64,000 nt of DNA from Welwitschia mirabilis (taxonomy: Eukaryota > Gnetophyta > Gnetopsida > Welwitschiales), in NCBI GenBank assembly GCA_051453625.1, contig JBOZIK010000001.1:76561551-76625550 (forward strand), written 5' to 3'. The notes beneath the pieces were generated by a model that was not told where the DNA came from, did not search any database, and saw nothing but the letters and a program-made list of their open reading frames with translations. The position numbers and the translations under genes were made by a program. Below are positions 37,501 to 50,639 of this stretch, piece after piece (position 1 is the stretch's first letter; each line of letters begins with the position of its first letter).

Positions 37501-38999
37501 GAAATTAAAGTAAAAGAAAGAAAAAACTATATATAAAATTCTACACAAGTAAATAATCTTGAAACTAAGTCACTCACTTATTTAATTAGAATCAATCTTT
37601 CAATCTTGAATGTTTCCCTAATAATGAAACCAAAATTTTTATCTCTTAGATGTAAATTAATGAAATATATATTCATTTATCAATTAAACTTATAATCTTA
37701 GCACATAAAACATGCTAGTATAGACTATAATCCAAATGTTTTAAACTGATGAAGTAAACACTAGAATATTAAAAAATTAATTTATTTAAAAATAAAAGCA
37801 CATGATTATTGTTATCATTTTTAATAATATTTGAAATAAATCAAGAATGCAAATAATTAAATGACATGGATGAAATGGAATAAAAATAAACATGAAATGG
37901 AATGAAAAGCAATTACCTTATTAACTTACTAACTTATTATGATCCAAGTTAGTTCTAACACTCTATATTAAAATTATATCTAATCTAGAATAGTATTAAA
38001 TTAACATTAATATAAAGTATAAGAAAAATAAATAGAGACAATATGAGAAAAAACATACTTGATTTTATTACCATTTGTACTTTAACTACATCTGCTTACA
38101 AATAACAATCACTCAATGGAGAAAACATAGTCTAATATCAAGGAGAATTTCCATTACTAGTTGAAGAATTTTTTTTCTAAAATGCTCTAATGTTTTAAGA
38201 TATAATGATGTAAATAAGATGGACAAATGATGTGAATAAGGGATTATTTATAAGTTTGAATTCATAGCTATAATTAATAAATGATTGTAACCAAATAAAG
38301 GCAATCACAATACAAATCTGGTAATAGATTAAATAATTATTCATTCATTATAAACCACCATTCATGTAGGTTTTATTTGGATGAGATAAAGGAATGTGGT
38401 ATCTAATCATCCACATGTAATGGTTCATTAATGACCTATAAGATTACCCTATTCAAATTTGATTAGAAGGTCTTAATCTCTCATCTTCATCTAGATAACT
38501 AGATATGAATAAACCTTAAAAGATCACTACTTAATTCTTAATTGTATAAGAGAATATTGTATTAGCTATATTAATTGACACAAATGTATTTTCTTAAGGG
38601 CCCATAGCCTTTTTATTATCTCATTAAGTTTTTGGAGTAATATTAAATCATATGCCAAAAAAACCTAGAAATGATTAAAAATTTAATAAAAATTGCCCTT
38701 TTCATAATCCATAATAATAAATTAGCTCTTGCTCTTATTTCATTAAAAACCTAAAAAATGAACCTGAAAAATACTCTATAAATGATATTAAATATGGTGA
38801 GTTTGGCCACACAATAAGAAATTTTGAAGCCTAACAATAATCTGTGAAGTTAGTTATCGCATGATGTATGATTTTATGTTCCTCATATAAATTATCTTGA
38901 AATAAACTTAATCATGATTAACTTACAAATTATATTTCATTATCTTAATTCTACATATCTTATAAGTATCTATATTAATTTTAAAACATCATGTTCATT
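34580..38999. other. AT-rich region without recognisable gene
   Basis: Several short ORFs (34947-35156, 36156-36365) do not match anything I know. A weak gag-like feel on the minus strand around 36100-37000 is not strong enough to call. Includes the gap 35553-35981. Confidence 0.4.
35553..35981. other. Assembly gap (429 N)
   Basis: Run of N; flanks are not duplicated. Confidence 0.95.
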
Positions 39000-40943
39000 T
39001 ATCACATCTTAATTTTTCAAGTTATAAAATTTGGCCTAAGAATTATTTAAATATTCCAATAAAAAATAATTTAATGTTTTGAAGCATAAATAAATTATTA
39101 TAAATTGCTAAATATTTAGAGGTGATAAAAATTTTATCTTGATGTTATTCTTTAGATGTTATTTTTAAATATATCATCTTGATTAAATTACAATTAAATT
39201 TCTCTTTATTATCATGACAAAAGTAGTGGCATGCTCTTGAAATTTGGGCATTTATTTCTTGATTTATGGAGTTATCAATAATGATTATTTTTAGAATATA
39301 AAAATACTACCTATCATTAATAACTTATCTTCTTTTTACTTATGTTAAAAAACTTAATTCTTTCAGGCATATTTTCAATGATTTTTATTTTGCAAAATAA
39401 GTAGTTACTGTTATGATGAAATGTTATGCACCTAATAACTAGGCAAAGTAGTGATTTAAGGTTATGGAATCATTACCACTTCTTCTAATATTGGTATCAT
39501 TTCATATTCTCATGTCTTTTCACATCCACACCTCCTCTTACTATAACTAGAACTTCCTTCTTCTCATATTGTCATATCTTTAAGAAAGTCTTTGTTATCG
39601 AATCTTGACGACTTCAAACTTAAACCTTGGAAAACCTTGAAGATTTGAAATCTTAAAAGAGACTTGATGTCTTTAGAAATTACAACCAAATATAGGTATA
39701 ATTCCATTTAATTCTTACATCTTTGAGTGATTCTATTCTTGTATGCATCTTTATATGCATTTCTATTTTGCTAATTTCCTTATAATTATCTTAAGGTTAT
39801 TTAGATGTTCATGATCTTGCTACTTCATAAATTGTAATCTTGGTCATAAATTCTATTTTCTATTATCTTATTAGAAAATGTTTAAGAAATTAAATGAGAA
39901 CATAATCCAAGTTATTCTTATTGAGATCTACATTTTGTTAATATATCTTACTCATACTTCTTATGATGTCTTGATATCTTGTAATCTTATGAAAATGAAT
40001 ATTTCATAGATCATCAAATGAGGTAGTGAAGGAAATTGAAAAATATATATATATAATATTTATAGAGAAACTGTTTAATCTCATATCATTTCCATAAGAT
40101 CATTACTTTTTGAAAATTCTTGATTCTTATCTTATCTATTTTGAGACTTAAAATCCTTAAATCTTTATCTTGTCTTGCCTAGATCATACTAGGAGTTACA
40201 AAAATTTCATAGTTTTTACTACATATGTTTTATGTAAACAAGTGGAAAAACTAGAGCTTAATTGCCAAGAAGGGCATAGAGAACTGGAGATTATCATTCA
40301 AATTTATGTTCAAAAATTATCTTGAAGTAAAACTTAAAGTTATTTTATGAATCTTAGGACTTAAGTTATGTAATTATTGTGATTTTCAGGATACTTTACA
40401 AACTAAATCATGTGTATTTTTGGTTATACCTTCTTGATCTTCTAATAACAGATGTGGCAAAATTCTGATTTCCTTGTTAAAAATCTCTATATTTTCATTG
40501 TCTATTTTATTATTAAAAAATTCTATATTTAGGTTGTATAATTTGTAATATAACTTGTTAGAATAATTGTTAATTTTATAAAAGTATTATTATTACCTAT
40601 CTTTAATTATTTTTGAATTAATTATTATCCCATCATTTATTATAGTAAGTTACTTTTAAATTATGAAAAGAAGGAATATTTAATGTATTATGAATGATAG
40701 GAATGTTTTAGGGAGAGTTACTACAAAAGGAAAGTTATAATTACTTGAGGGGGATGGGCCATGCATGATTTATTTTATATCTTAATAATAATTGAGTTTT
40801 AAGTAGACATTATAAAGCTTTATCTTTCTTTTAAAACATGAAATTTATAATTAATTCATATCTTATAAGGAAACATTGAAGACATAGCATTTTGGTAATT
40901 ATGTAATGTTTGTGATATTTGGGTTAAAAAGGTGGTCATTTCA
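39000..40943 (+). mobile_element. LTR-A, 5' LTR of compound gypsy element
   Basis: About 1.94 kb that aligns along its whole length with LTR-B (46892-49099). It starts tatcacatcttaatttttcaag (TG... in LTR-B) and ends ...gtcatttca, directly followed by a PBS-type motif at 40947. No polypurine tract precedes it, so it is a 5' LTR. Shared landmarks are 'aaatatttagaggtgataaaaattttatcttgatgttat', listed here as two pieces around 39108-39145, and 'agttataattacttgagg'. Confidence 0.8.
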
Positions 40944-40946
40944 TTT

Positions 40947-41115
40947 TGGTATTAGAGCAAGAATAAGCTTTGTTTATTTAAAATTTGTTTCTTACATATT
41001 GGTATTAGAGCATCACAAAGATTAGGGTTGTAAAAAATTGGTTGTTAATTTTGATATAAGAGCCTGAGTTATAATTTCATGAAGCCATTACAAGTTTTAA
41101 CATTAAAGCCTAGGA
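40947..41115 (+). other. Tandem PBS-like motifs after LTR-A
   Basis: tggtattagagc at 40947-40958 and again at 41000-41011, tgatataagagcc at 41052-41064, and a weaker taacattaaagcc near 41098. All resemble TGGTATCAGAGCC (complement of the initiator tRNA-Met 3' end) and are spaced 53, 52 and about 46 bp apart. Confidence 0.65.
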
Positions 41116-42427
41116 GGCAATTTTGCTAGTCATAATTGCTTGCAAGACATATGTTGTGAAGGAATATGGTAAAGTATAATGACTACATGACTATACTAAT
41201 ATATTGTGAAGGCAATAATAATAGTTTAAAGTTGGGATACAATTACTTAGTTATTAGATCTCTTAAGATTCATTTAAAAAAAATAAAAAATGAAAAAAAT
41301 AAAAAGAAAGTTCAAATAACTTACCTTACATAATCTCCTATTGGTAATATTAAGATAGATGCATTATATTTCTAGATAATTAAGAGATATTAAATTATAA
41401 ACTTTATTTTATACTATCATCTTCCATTTTTGAGCAATATGTAGAGAATCTTTAATATCAATCATCATTCCTCTTTAGTATTGCATAGCGCTCAATCATC
41501 TTTTAATATTACACATCATATTTAAACTTACAAAATAAAATCTAGAGCAATGGAAGCACTTATAAATTCATTTAAAAGACTATGCTGGGCTCAAACAGAT
41601 CTCTCATAAGTATCTCTTTCACATCATTATAATTAATGCCCTGGAAGAATATGACACTTCACCTTTGAGGTACCTTTCTTCCCACATCCAATCCTTAGTT
41701 ATGGCTTCTTTTGTAGAAACATTTTATAGTACTATAGATGTCATAAATGAGTTATAGATCAATGACATGGTGGAATGAGTTTTTTTTTTTTTTTTTTTGA
41801 GAAAATAATTCTATAGGTTAAACCCTTATCAAAAGATAAAGATAAATTTCTTGGATATAGTCCCTTTTGGAACTTTCAATCCTTGACAGCCATGGTGCCC
41901 TATAAACTTAGGACAGATAACTAAATTCTATAATCACATTGAAAAATTAATAATCTACATTCTTCCTTGTAATAACTAATGCAAATTCCATTATTTATAA
42001 TCCTAGATTTTAAAAACCCTTGTAGAAGTAATTAGAAATGGACATTAAATGTCTCATTAGATATCTTGATCATAGAGATCAAAAGCTTCATGAACAAATT
42101 ACATACTGCACTCTTGAAATTGAAGATTCTATAATGTCTGGTTTAGCAATCATAATTTCTCTAATTTACATTGAAATTTCATGTTTTAATGGTGTATTAA
42201 GTTATTCTTGATGTTTCAGGGTTATGTTTTAAAGGACTACATTTCAATTGAGTTCATATGGGATGTCAACAATCACCACATAAGAAAGGAAGAGGAGATG
42301 ACATTTGTGAGGAAGGATTATCTATTAATGACATTTTTGAAAAAGGACTTGATTATTTTTTTCTTGAGGAATTCCATGAGTTTTATGTAATTCTCTTCAA
42401 TTAAAAATACCAATACAAAGATATGTA

Positions 42428-42500
42428 CAGTGTAGTGGAGAAGCCATTCAGTGTCTTCGATGCTAATGAAGATGGACTGGTAAGCACTTAAGAAGTAACA
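42428..42500 (+). pseudogene. Possible EF-hand (calmodulin-like) fragment
   Basis: In one frame the sequence reads EKPFSVFDANEDGLVST*E, from gtg gag aag... to taa gaa. The twelve positions D-A-N-E-D-G-L-V-S-T-*-E match an EF-hand calcium loop (D1, N3, D5, G6, hydrophobic 8, E12), with a stop replacing position 11. A Phe-x-x-Phe helix precedes it, as in calmodulin-like proteins. Only about 24 codons are readable, so this may be a remnant of a captured exon or coincidence. Confidence 0.35.
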
Positions 42501-44309
42501 AATGTAAAAATGCTCTATATAAGGAAAATCTCAATCTGAGTATAATAGAGCTACATTTTCCTTCCAAAAGCATTGAACATTTTATTACCAAAATTGATGA
42601 GCATTCGTTACATTTGAGCATGTTCCATGTATGGAGCCAAAGTTTATAACACCTTGCATCCTTCACTTCCTATTTTCTTACAACCATGTTCATTCTAAAT
42701 TTTAACAAAGTCAAATTGTGTAAATTCATTTACATAGTACTTACTTTAGTACTCCAGGTTCACTACACCTTGCCCTCATCATTTTTGTCTTTTTTATGTT
42801 AAAACTAAGGGAAACAATTAGAAACTCCATCAATTAGATAATAACTCACATTACACATTAAACTTAGTGCTATATTTGTTAAAATTCTATATTCTATAAA
42901 TATGATTCAATTCATTAAATGTTTCATCTACTCTACTATCTAAGTTTTGTAGTTCATGGATGTGATTTAAGGATTTAGAATTTTTGCCATGACATTTTTG
43001 TAATTTTTAAACATTTAAAACCTTTGCTTATGAAATAAAATGTTGTACAAGAAAGGATCTAAATCTTGTGCAACTTATAGTTATTCCTCTCTTTCTTTTG
43101 AAAGTAGTCAAATAAAAAATCAAATATTAAAAGATAGACATGAAGAACAGTACATACATTGAATTTTAGATTGATAGTATTTAGAATAAGTGAAGTGATA
43201 TTGCAATTGTATACTTTGCAAAAATTGTAAATAATCTATTACACAAAATCAAAAGATGTCATTATTGAAATTTAAAACTATCTGTATGTTTGGTTGTATT
43301 GTATGAACAATGTAGAAACATGGGATTCTTAGAAAGGTAAATTATCAAATTCAGCCTTAATTTGTTAATTATAAATCAAATTTTGTAGGATATGTTATAT
43401 AATTTAGAGATAAAAATAGATGAACATAATGTAGAAAATGAAGTTTTCTAACTAGCTTATCATAGATCTTCAATGTAGATATGCAAAAATGGATAAATTT
43501 TCTCTTCAAAACATTTAAAGAAAATTTATGATCCTTTTTCCCTTCAAATATATCTAGCTCTTACAAAATGAAATGTAGCCCACTTCACATGATAGAGATT
43601 ATAATAGTTCTTGTAATTTGGTAGTAATAAATAAATCTATTAAGTGTTTGTTAGGTTTCTTTAAGAAATAAAATTATACTAACAAACCTAAAATGTGTTG
43701 TTACTAAAAAATGACCAATAGTTATGAAAGCTTTCAAATATCTAATCTGGATTCTTCTTTTGTGGTACTATGTCTTATTCACCTCCTTCCTTCCTGTTTC
43801 TTTAACTAAGTCCTTCTAATCCTATTGACCTGCTCTTTTGGTAATAACTTATGAATGATTTCAAATTAATTGAATTATTATTATGGAATGTTTAATATTA
43901 AACATTTAATTTCTATAAGTTTTTCATTATAACTAGAATAATCATCTCCTTTATCTTCTAGAAATGTAAAGGTACTTTATGAAAGTAGTAAGACAAATAT
44001 CCTTAACTTAAGTTTTTCCACTGATTGAGATCTACCCTAAGACAAGGGAGCATGAAACTATCATAAATGATTAATCATAGCTAAGAAGAAGCTAAGTGCT
44101 TATAATTGATAAATAATCATTGAAGAATCATCTAGCCTCTTGAAACAGTCTATCAAACCTTTATCATCTACATCTGGTAGAAATAAGATATAACCTCTTT
44201 GTAAATCTTAATTTTCTCATATAGGAAGAGGCTACCTTCTTTAAATTGATCCATTTCTTTTAATTCTTCCTTCTAAAATTGTATGCTTACTTTTTGAAGT
44301 TGTTATATG

Positions 44310-45010
44310 AGGAAATGCAAAATTGTTTTTGAGTTTGATCGTTCTATGGTCAATGATTCAATACCCTCATCTTCTAATAAGTACGGATCCAAAATAGTGC
44401 TATGAATTTCAACATGTTTAGGCAAGTCATTGATTTTTCTAGTGTACTTTTTAAGAAAAGTCATAAGATACTGTGGATAATCAATAAATATATTAATATA
44501 ATTCATTGATGAAGGTAACTTTCTAGAGAGAATCTTATTAAGTTTACTACACTTTAGCATATCATCACTAGTTTAAATCTTCATAAGTATTTAAATTATT
44601 TCATTTGACTTATGCTCTATCAAAATTTCTTCATTGTAAGAGTAGCTTGAATGCACTCAAGAATTCTATTATACTATAAATCTTCATCATAGCTCCCAAG
44701 GTCTTCAACCAATATCTCCAAGTATCATTCATGTCTTCCTATCTTTTTGGCCACATACATAGTATGTTGATGATATTTAAAAGCATAATAGACCTCTATT
44801 TCAACATTAAATTTTTGTACATCATTACCTTTAATAAATATGTTCGACCTTGTAATATCTTTCAATTTGGTATAATAGTTTAGGAGAAGAGTTTTATGAT
44901 CCTTTGAAGTCAAACCTTTCTCATGTAGTGTTTCCAAGTAACTAGTAATATTATAAATGTTTTAAGCATCCAAAACTTTTTGATTATCTTTATTTTGCAT
45001 GATATGAGTT
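44310..45010 (-). pseudogene. VPS11: VPS11 (HOPS/CORVET subunit) gene fragment
   Basis: Minus-strand frames follow the middle of plant VPS11 for about 220 residues. In order: VLDA*NIYNITSYLETLHEKG, SKDHKTLLLNYYTKLKD, NIFIKGNDVQKFNVE, HTMYVAKKIGRHE*YLEIL and EDLGSYDEDL. Next comes a stretch like 'SLEPSQAGVT...EHKP.ETI.IL', then LPSSMNYINIFIDYPQYLMTF and PKHVEIHSTILDPYLLEDE. VPS11 is a core subunit of the vacuolar tethering complexes HOPS and CORVET; this part is the alpha-solenoid (clathrin-heavy-chain-like) repeat region. The N-terminal beta-propeller and the C-terminal RING finger are absent. There are frameshifts and stops, and no clear intron within the matching part. It lies antisense inside gypsy element A. 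An adjoining open frame (45461-45195) could not be matched with confidence. Confidence 0.75.
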
Positions 45011-46877
45011 GATTCAAGAACATTGAACTTTAAGCTATTAACATTTGATAGGATCTTTTGGATCCTCCAGTTTGATGTTGATTCTTTATATAAAAAAGCT
45101 AAAGATCTTTAGCTTTTTTAATTTGCAAACTTAGATCATAAACACAATTTTATAGATATTTCCTATAATAGAAACTATTATAGCCTTCTAACTATTAGAA
45201 ACTTCTTTTAGAAGATATCATAATGAGAAAGGTAATAATAATGTTGTTGAAGAATCCAAAAGCAAGTAAAACATAGATGTTGGATGCAAAATTTTCAATG
45301 GCATAGTAAATCTTTAAGTGTAGAAATATAAATGTATTTTTGGTGCTAATTGCAAACATTTTTAGCATTACAAAGGTAGTATTAAAGTTGGATTTGGATG
45401 GATAAGAGTCATGAATCTTCACATTATATTCATAGTTCACAACTATTGATAAAATCTCCAAAAGGCCAAGTATCTAGATCATAGAGTTTTTTGGATGAGA
45501 ATAATTATACAAATGAATACTTATCTCTACATGTTATCAATACTTAAGGATACCATTTCATTTATCAATCTTATCTTTAAAATTCAAGACATATATCTAA
45601 TGTCTTCAGTGAATTTAATTTAATCTCTAATTACCATTAATACAAGATAACTCAAAATATCATATTAAGATTTTATGCACTATAACAATATTATAAATGT
45701 ATGAGCATTTCTCTCATGTTATTTATTCTTCAAATAATCATACCTTAGTTCTACTCTAATTCATCAAAATCATTTACTATAATTCATTTCCTTAAATTGA
45801 TATAATTGATATTATGAATAATCATAATGTGAAGAATGTTAGATGATTTTTCCTTTATATATCTCAAGTAAAACAATATTATATAAGAAGAGGTATTAGA
45901 GATGCATTAAAAGAAGAACATAACAAAGAAATATAGAGTGTAAGAAACTTACAAGATATGAGCTTAGTCTTGAGGAATTTCTACATAACATTTTTAGATG
46001 TAAGTGTCACATTTTGAAGTAAGAGATTCTTGTGCTACAATATTTGATTTTATAGTTTTGGATTTAATAGTTCAAGTTTATGTTAGTTTTAGACAAAGTA
46101 AGGAAGTAATTAAGATATTTTAAGTTATGAAAATGAATGATTTTCAATAATTTGTAAGTATATTTAATTGTGTTCTCAGAAATGCTTTGCAAAAATAGTT
46201 ATGTGGCCTTTATCTAGCCTTTCATTATAGATATACTAGTTCATAGTAGTTTTTCAATTAAGTAATCATTATAACCTTAGAAAATGAATAATGTTAAAAG
46301 TTCATGTATTAGAAAAGAGTTCTTGTAAATTTTGAAGTTGATATACATATATGCTACACCTTTTAGAGCATATTTCATGAAGTCAAGTAAAGGATAAAGA
46401 AAAAATAGAATCTCTAAAGGCTTGATCATTTCAGATATAAGAGATGATTAGTGTTATTGTAATGATCAATATCATTGATTAGCAAGTTTCATGAATATCA
46501 TTCCACCTTATTCAACATAATATATGGCATTGAAGGAAGACTTATTTGAGAAATTCTTATTTATCGTTTTAAGATGTATCACATAACAAGTCATTTCGAA
46601 GTTCTTTAGAAGTGGGTTTTGCATTAAGTTCCAAAGATAAAAATCTAATATCTATCGTTAGATATTTAAGATGTAATATTCAACTAAACTATAAATTTGA
46701 AGTTTAACTAATTAAAATTTTAATTTAAGAGAAAGATGTAATCAAAAGAAGATAAATTCAACATTATAAAGAATAGTGATTAGAAGAGATAGAATTAGAA
46801 GCTATTGGAAATATAAAATAGATGTATTATATCAAGAATTATGTTTTCTTATTTAAGTTTTAAAGATGAAACATTTT

Positions 46878-46891
46878 AAGGGATGGAGAAA
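46878..46891 (+). other. Polypurine tract before LTR-B
   Basis: aagggatggagaaa immediately upstream of the TG of LTR-B, the expected plus-strand primer site for a 3' LTR. Confidence 0.65.
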
Positions 46892-47096
46892 TGTCATATT
46901 CCAATTTTTCAAGTTATAAAACTTAGCCTAAGAATTATTTAAATATTTTAATAGATAAAAATAAATAATTTAACATGTTGCAGGCTAAAGGAATTGTTAT
47001 AAATGGCTAAATATTTAGAGGTGATAAAAATTTTATCTTGATGTTATTCTTCTAACATTATTATTAAATAGATCATGTTGATTAAATTACAATTAA

Positions 47097-47286
47097 NNNN
47101 NNNNNNNNNNNNNNNNNNNNNNNNNNNNNNNNNNNNNNNNNNNNNNNNNNNNNNNNNNNNNNNNNNNNNNNNNNNNNNNNNNNNNNNNNNNNNNNNNNNN
47201 NNNNNNNNNNNNNNNNNNNNNNNNNNNNNNNNNNNNNNNNNNNNNNNNNNNNNNNNNNNNNNNNNNNNNNNNNNNNNNNNNNNNNN
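47097..47286. other. Assembly gap (190 N) in LTR-B
   Basis: The corresponding LTR-A segment (about 39198-39388) is also close to 190 bases, so this gap size appears right. Confidence 0.85.
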
Positions 47287-47664
47287 TCTTGCAAAATAAG
47301 TAGTTACTAATATGATGTAATATTATGCACATAGTGTCCAGGCAATGTAATGATTTAAGATTATGAAATTGGTACCACTACTTTTAATGATGGCATATTT
47401 TCATATTCTCATGTATCTTCGTATCCCCACCTATTCTTACTTTAAATAGAACTTATTTCTTCTTATATTTTTGTATCTTTGAGAAAGTTTTTATTATGGA
47501 GTCTTGATGACTTCAAACTAGGAGCGTAGAAAGCCTTAGATATTTTGAATCTTAAAAGAGTCTTGAAGTCTTCATACATTACAACCCAATATATGCATGA
47601 TACCATTTAATTCTTACATTCTTGAGTGATTCTATTCTTGTGTGCCTCTTTCTATGCATTTTTG

Positions 47665-47764
47665 NNNNNNNNNNNNNNNNNNNNNNNNNNNNNNNNNNNN
47701 NNNNNNNNNNNNNNNNNNNNNNNNNNNNNNNNNNNNNNNNNNNNNNNNNNNNNNNNNNNNNNNN
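47665..47764. other. Assembly gap (100 N) with duplicated flanks
   Basis: The 42 bases before (47623-47664) match the 42 after (47765-47806) with two differences. LTR-A has a single copy at about 39727-39766. Probably a false gap of default size. Confidence 0.85.
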
Positions 47765-48046
47765 TGAGTGATTCTATTCTTGTGTGCATCTTTATATGCA
47801 TTTTTGTTTTGTAATTATCTTAAGGTTGTTTAGACGTTTATGATATTGCTACTCAATAAATTACAATCTTGGTTATGAATTCTAGTTTCTATTATCTTGT
47901 TAGAAAATATTTAATAAATTGAATGACAATGTAATCCAAGTAATTCTTATTGAGTATCTACATTTTGTTGATATATCTTACTCCTAATTTTTATGCTATC
48001 TTGATTTCTTATGATCTTATGAAGATGAGTATTTTATATATTATTG

Positions 48047-48225
48047 AATGAGGTAGTGGGATTGATAAAACTACAAATTACCAAATGAGGCAATGGACTC
48101 CATAGATTGCCAAATAACATAATTGAGTAAAGAAAATGTATGAAAAGAATATTATGAAAAATCCACAAATCACTACATGAGGCAGTGAACCCCATAAACT
48201 ATCAAATGAGGGAATGAAAGGAATT
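48047..48225 (+). repeat. 'AAATGAGGCAGTG' repeats in LTR-B
   Basis: Four to five degenerate copies with core aaat(t/c)a(c/t)(c/a)aaatgagg(t/c)a(g/a)tg. LTR-A has one copy (about 40010). The TRIM LTRs at 53938-54991 carry three each on the opposite strand. Confidence 0.7.
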
Positions 48226-49101
48226 GAAAAATATATATGACATATTTATAAAAAGATCAGTTATTTTTATATCATTTTTATAAGATTGTTGTTTCTTGTA
48301 AATTCTTGATTCTTGTCTTGTCTATCCTAGGACTTGAATTCCTTAAATCTTTAACTTGTCTTTCCTGAACCATACTAGGGGCTATGAAAATTTCAAATTC
48401 TTAATCCATATTTTTGATGTAAATAGGTGAAAAACTAGGGCTTAATTGCTGAGGAGGGTATAAAGAAGTGGAGATTAGCATTCTAGTTTATGTTAAAAAA
48501 TTATGTTGGACTAAAACTTAAAGTTATGTAATTATTGTAATCTTAAGAATAGTTTCTAAAATAAATCATATGTATTTTTTGTTATACCTTCTTGATCTTG
48601 TAGTAATAGATGTGATGAATTTTGATTCCCTTGTTAATAATCTCTATATTTTTATTATTGATTTTCTTGTTAAAAAATTATATTTTTAGTTTGTAGCAAT
48701 TTAACATGATTTATTAGAATAATTATTAATTTTATAGGAGTAATATTATTTCATAATTTTAATTATTTTTGAATGAATCATTATTCCATCATTTTTTGTA
48801 ATAGGTTAATTTTAAAGTATGAAAAGAAAAAGCATTTAATGTATCATGGAGGAGAGGGCCATATTAGGAAGAGTTATAACGAAAGGGAAGTTATAATTAC
48901 TTGAGGAAAATGGGCAATACATAATTTGTCTTACATCATAATAATAGCTGAGTTTTGGGTAGACATTATAAAGCTTAAATTTCTTTTAAAAACATGATAA
49001 TTTATTATCAATGCATACATTAGAGAGAAAGGTTAAAGACATATCATTTTGGTAACTAAGTAACATTTGTAAATTTTGGATTGAAATGGGATCATTTCAT
49101 T

Positions 49102-49169
49102 TCAGTATTAATGCAAGAATGTGGTTTCATTTATTTCAAATCTAGTTCCTACATATTTGGTATCGGAGC
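49102..49169 (+). other. PBS-like motifs after LTR-B
   Basis: tcagtattaatgc (49102-49114) and the better preserved tggtatcggagc (49158-49169), 56 bp apart, mirroring the first two motifs after LTR-A. Confidence 0.65.
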
Positions 49170-50630
49170 ACAACTTGAAGATTTGGATTGTAAAAAGTTA
49201 GGTGTTGCATCATCATATGTGATTAGAATGAGGAAATTATAATACAGTTCTTTTTCTTTTAAATAAAATAACAAGATAAATCATAACTACATTCATTAAA
49301 ACCCTTATCGATTAGATCATGAAAGAGGAGTGGTTGTTATTATTTCAGAATAGATGGGTTGTTCACCCATAACTCAAGCGTTATAAGTAACAGGGCTCAT
49401 ACTTAAAATCAAATATAAAATACATATTGAGAGATTTAAATGTGAATTTTTGAAAGTGCCTTTCTTGCATACAAAACCAATGAATTAAGACATAATATTT
49501 TAAAATTTCAACAACATAATAATCATTTTTATAAATAACTTAAATATCTTAATATTTTTTTCATAACAAGGTCTAAATACATTTTTTAAACATGAAGAAT
49601 AATGGAATTTTTTATGAAGGATTTACCTCATAAAATAGGTAATTAATTATATTAATAAGTTAAGAAACTTTCACTTCTAAAGAACTAAAATATTATTGGT
49701 TTACTTGAAAAAAATATAGCTAATAATACCAAAAATGAAAAGAGACTCTAAAGCTAAATATATATCTAAATAAGCTTAATCATATAGAAACATCATATAA
49801 TAATGTACATATAAGTTTGAAAGATTGACTAATGATAATCCTAGCACCTTAACAGTCTTAAAAATTAAATATATTTGGGATACTTCTAAAGTATTCATAA
49901 TGTTATCTATAATTCCAATCTCTAGATCATCATTATGTTAAGTATAGTTATGATAATTTTAAATTCCTAAATAAACCTAGAAGGATGATGAATTCAAGTC
50001 ATTAAAGACTCTATTACTTTATAGATATAGATAATAATCACTTATGAGAATTAGAATTATCTTAATAATTTAGGATAATGATCATATATGATTCCTTAAA
50101 GAGCTTAACATTTTGCAAGAAACATAAATTTATAAAATAGTGCCTTATAATTAGATACCTTGTAAATAATTAAATCTATAATCAAGTTATTCATCCCAAA
50201 TTATAAAGTAATATAACCTTAAAATAAAACCCCACATTCTTTACTTAGAAATCTAATAAACCGTATTAATTTAAAATAAAGGAAGGCGATGAACTTTATT
50301 ATGTACTTTAAGTTATAAATGAGGACCAATTACGTCATAGTGATAACCATGTCCTTCCTAAGATCATAAAAATATTTGTGAGTCTAGCCTTTAATTATAT
50401 TTATCTTATTTTTAAATGTAATCTTATAAAATCTCCACTTTCTTTAAATGCCTTATTGTTATCAATTAATCCTTAATGTTAGGTCATTTACATCAACTAA
50501 TCAATGTCAAGAGAATTTAGAAGAGAGTCAAGAACCTAATCTTAGAAATTAACCCTCATTCAACCTTAATCTAGAATCATTAATAAGGGCATTCATGTAT
50601 TTCCTATCATAAATAGTAAATCAAGGTCAA
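49170..50630. other. Leader of gypsy element B, no gene seen
   Basis: AT-rich, no readable frame. It lies between the PBS and gag. Confidence 0.4.
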
Positions 50631-50639
50631 AAGGCATAA

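Larger units (their letters stand above)
41116..46877 (+). mobile_element. Internal region of gypsy element A
   Basis: Lies between LTR-A with PBS and the polypurine tract of LTR-B. Gag, protease and RT are not recognisable. Two host-gene-like fragments are embedded (EF-hand loop near 42443 and VPS11 at 44310-45010). Near 46440-46860 weak frames look like the C-terminal, chromodomain-bearing end of gypsy integrase, but this is tentative. The remainder (41116-42420, 42510-44300, 45470-46430) is AT-rich without recognisable genes and has an 18-T run at about 41780. Confidence 0.5.
46892..49099 (+). mobile_element. LTR-B, shared LTR of elements A and B
   Basis: Starts tgtcatattccaatttttcaag and ends ...atcatttca. 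It aligns throughout with LTR-A but contains an extra segment at about 48047-48225 built of repeats of 'aaattaccaaatgaggcagtg', and two N runs. Preceded by a polypurine tract and followed by PBS-like motifs (49102 and 49158), so it acts as 3' LTR of A and 5' LTR of B. Confidence 0.8.

Noticed and set aside
42463-42666. 67-codon minus-strand ORF
   Set aside because: Low-complexity Leu/Cys-rich translation without recognisable motifs; overlaps the EF-hand-like frame on the other strand.
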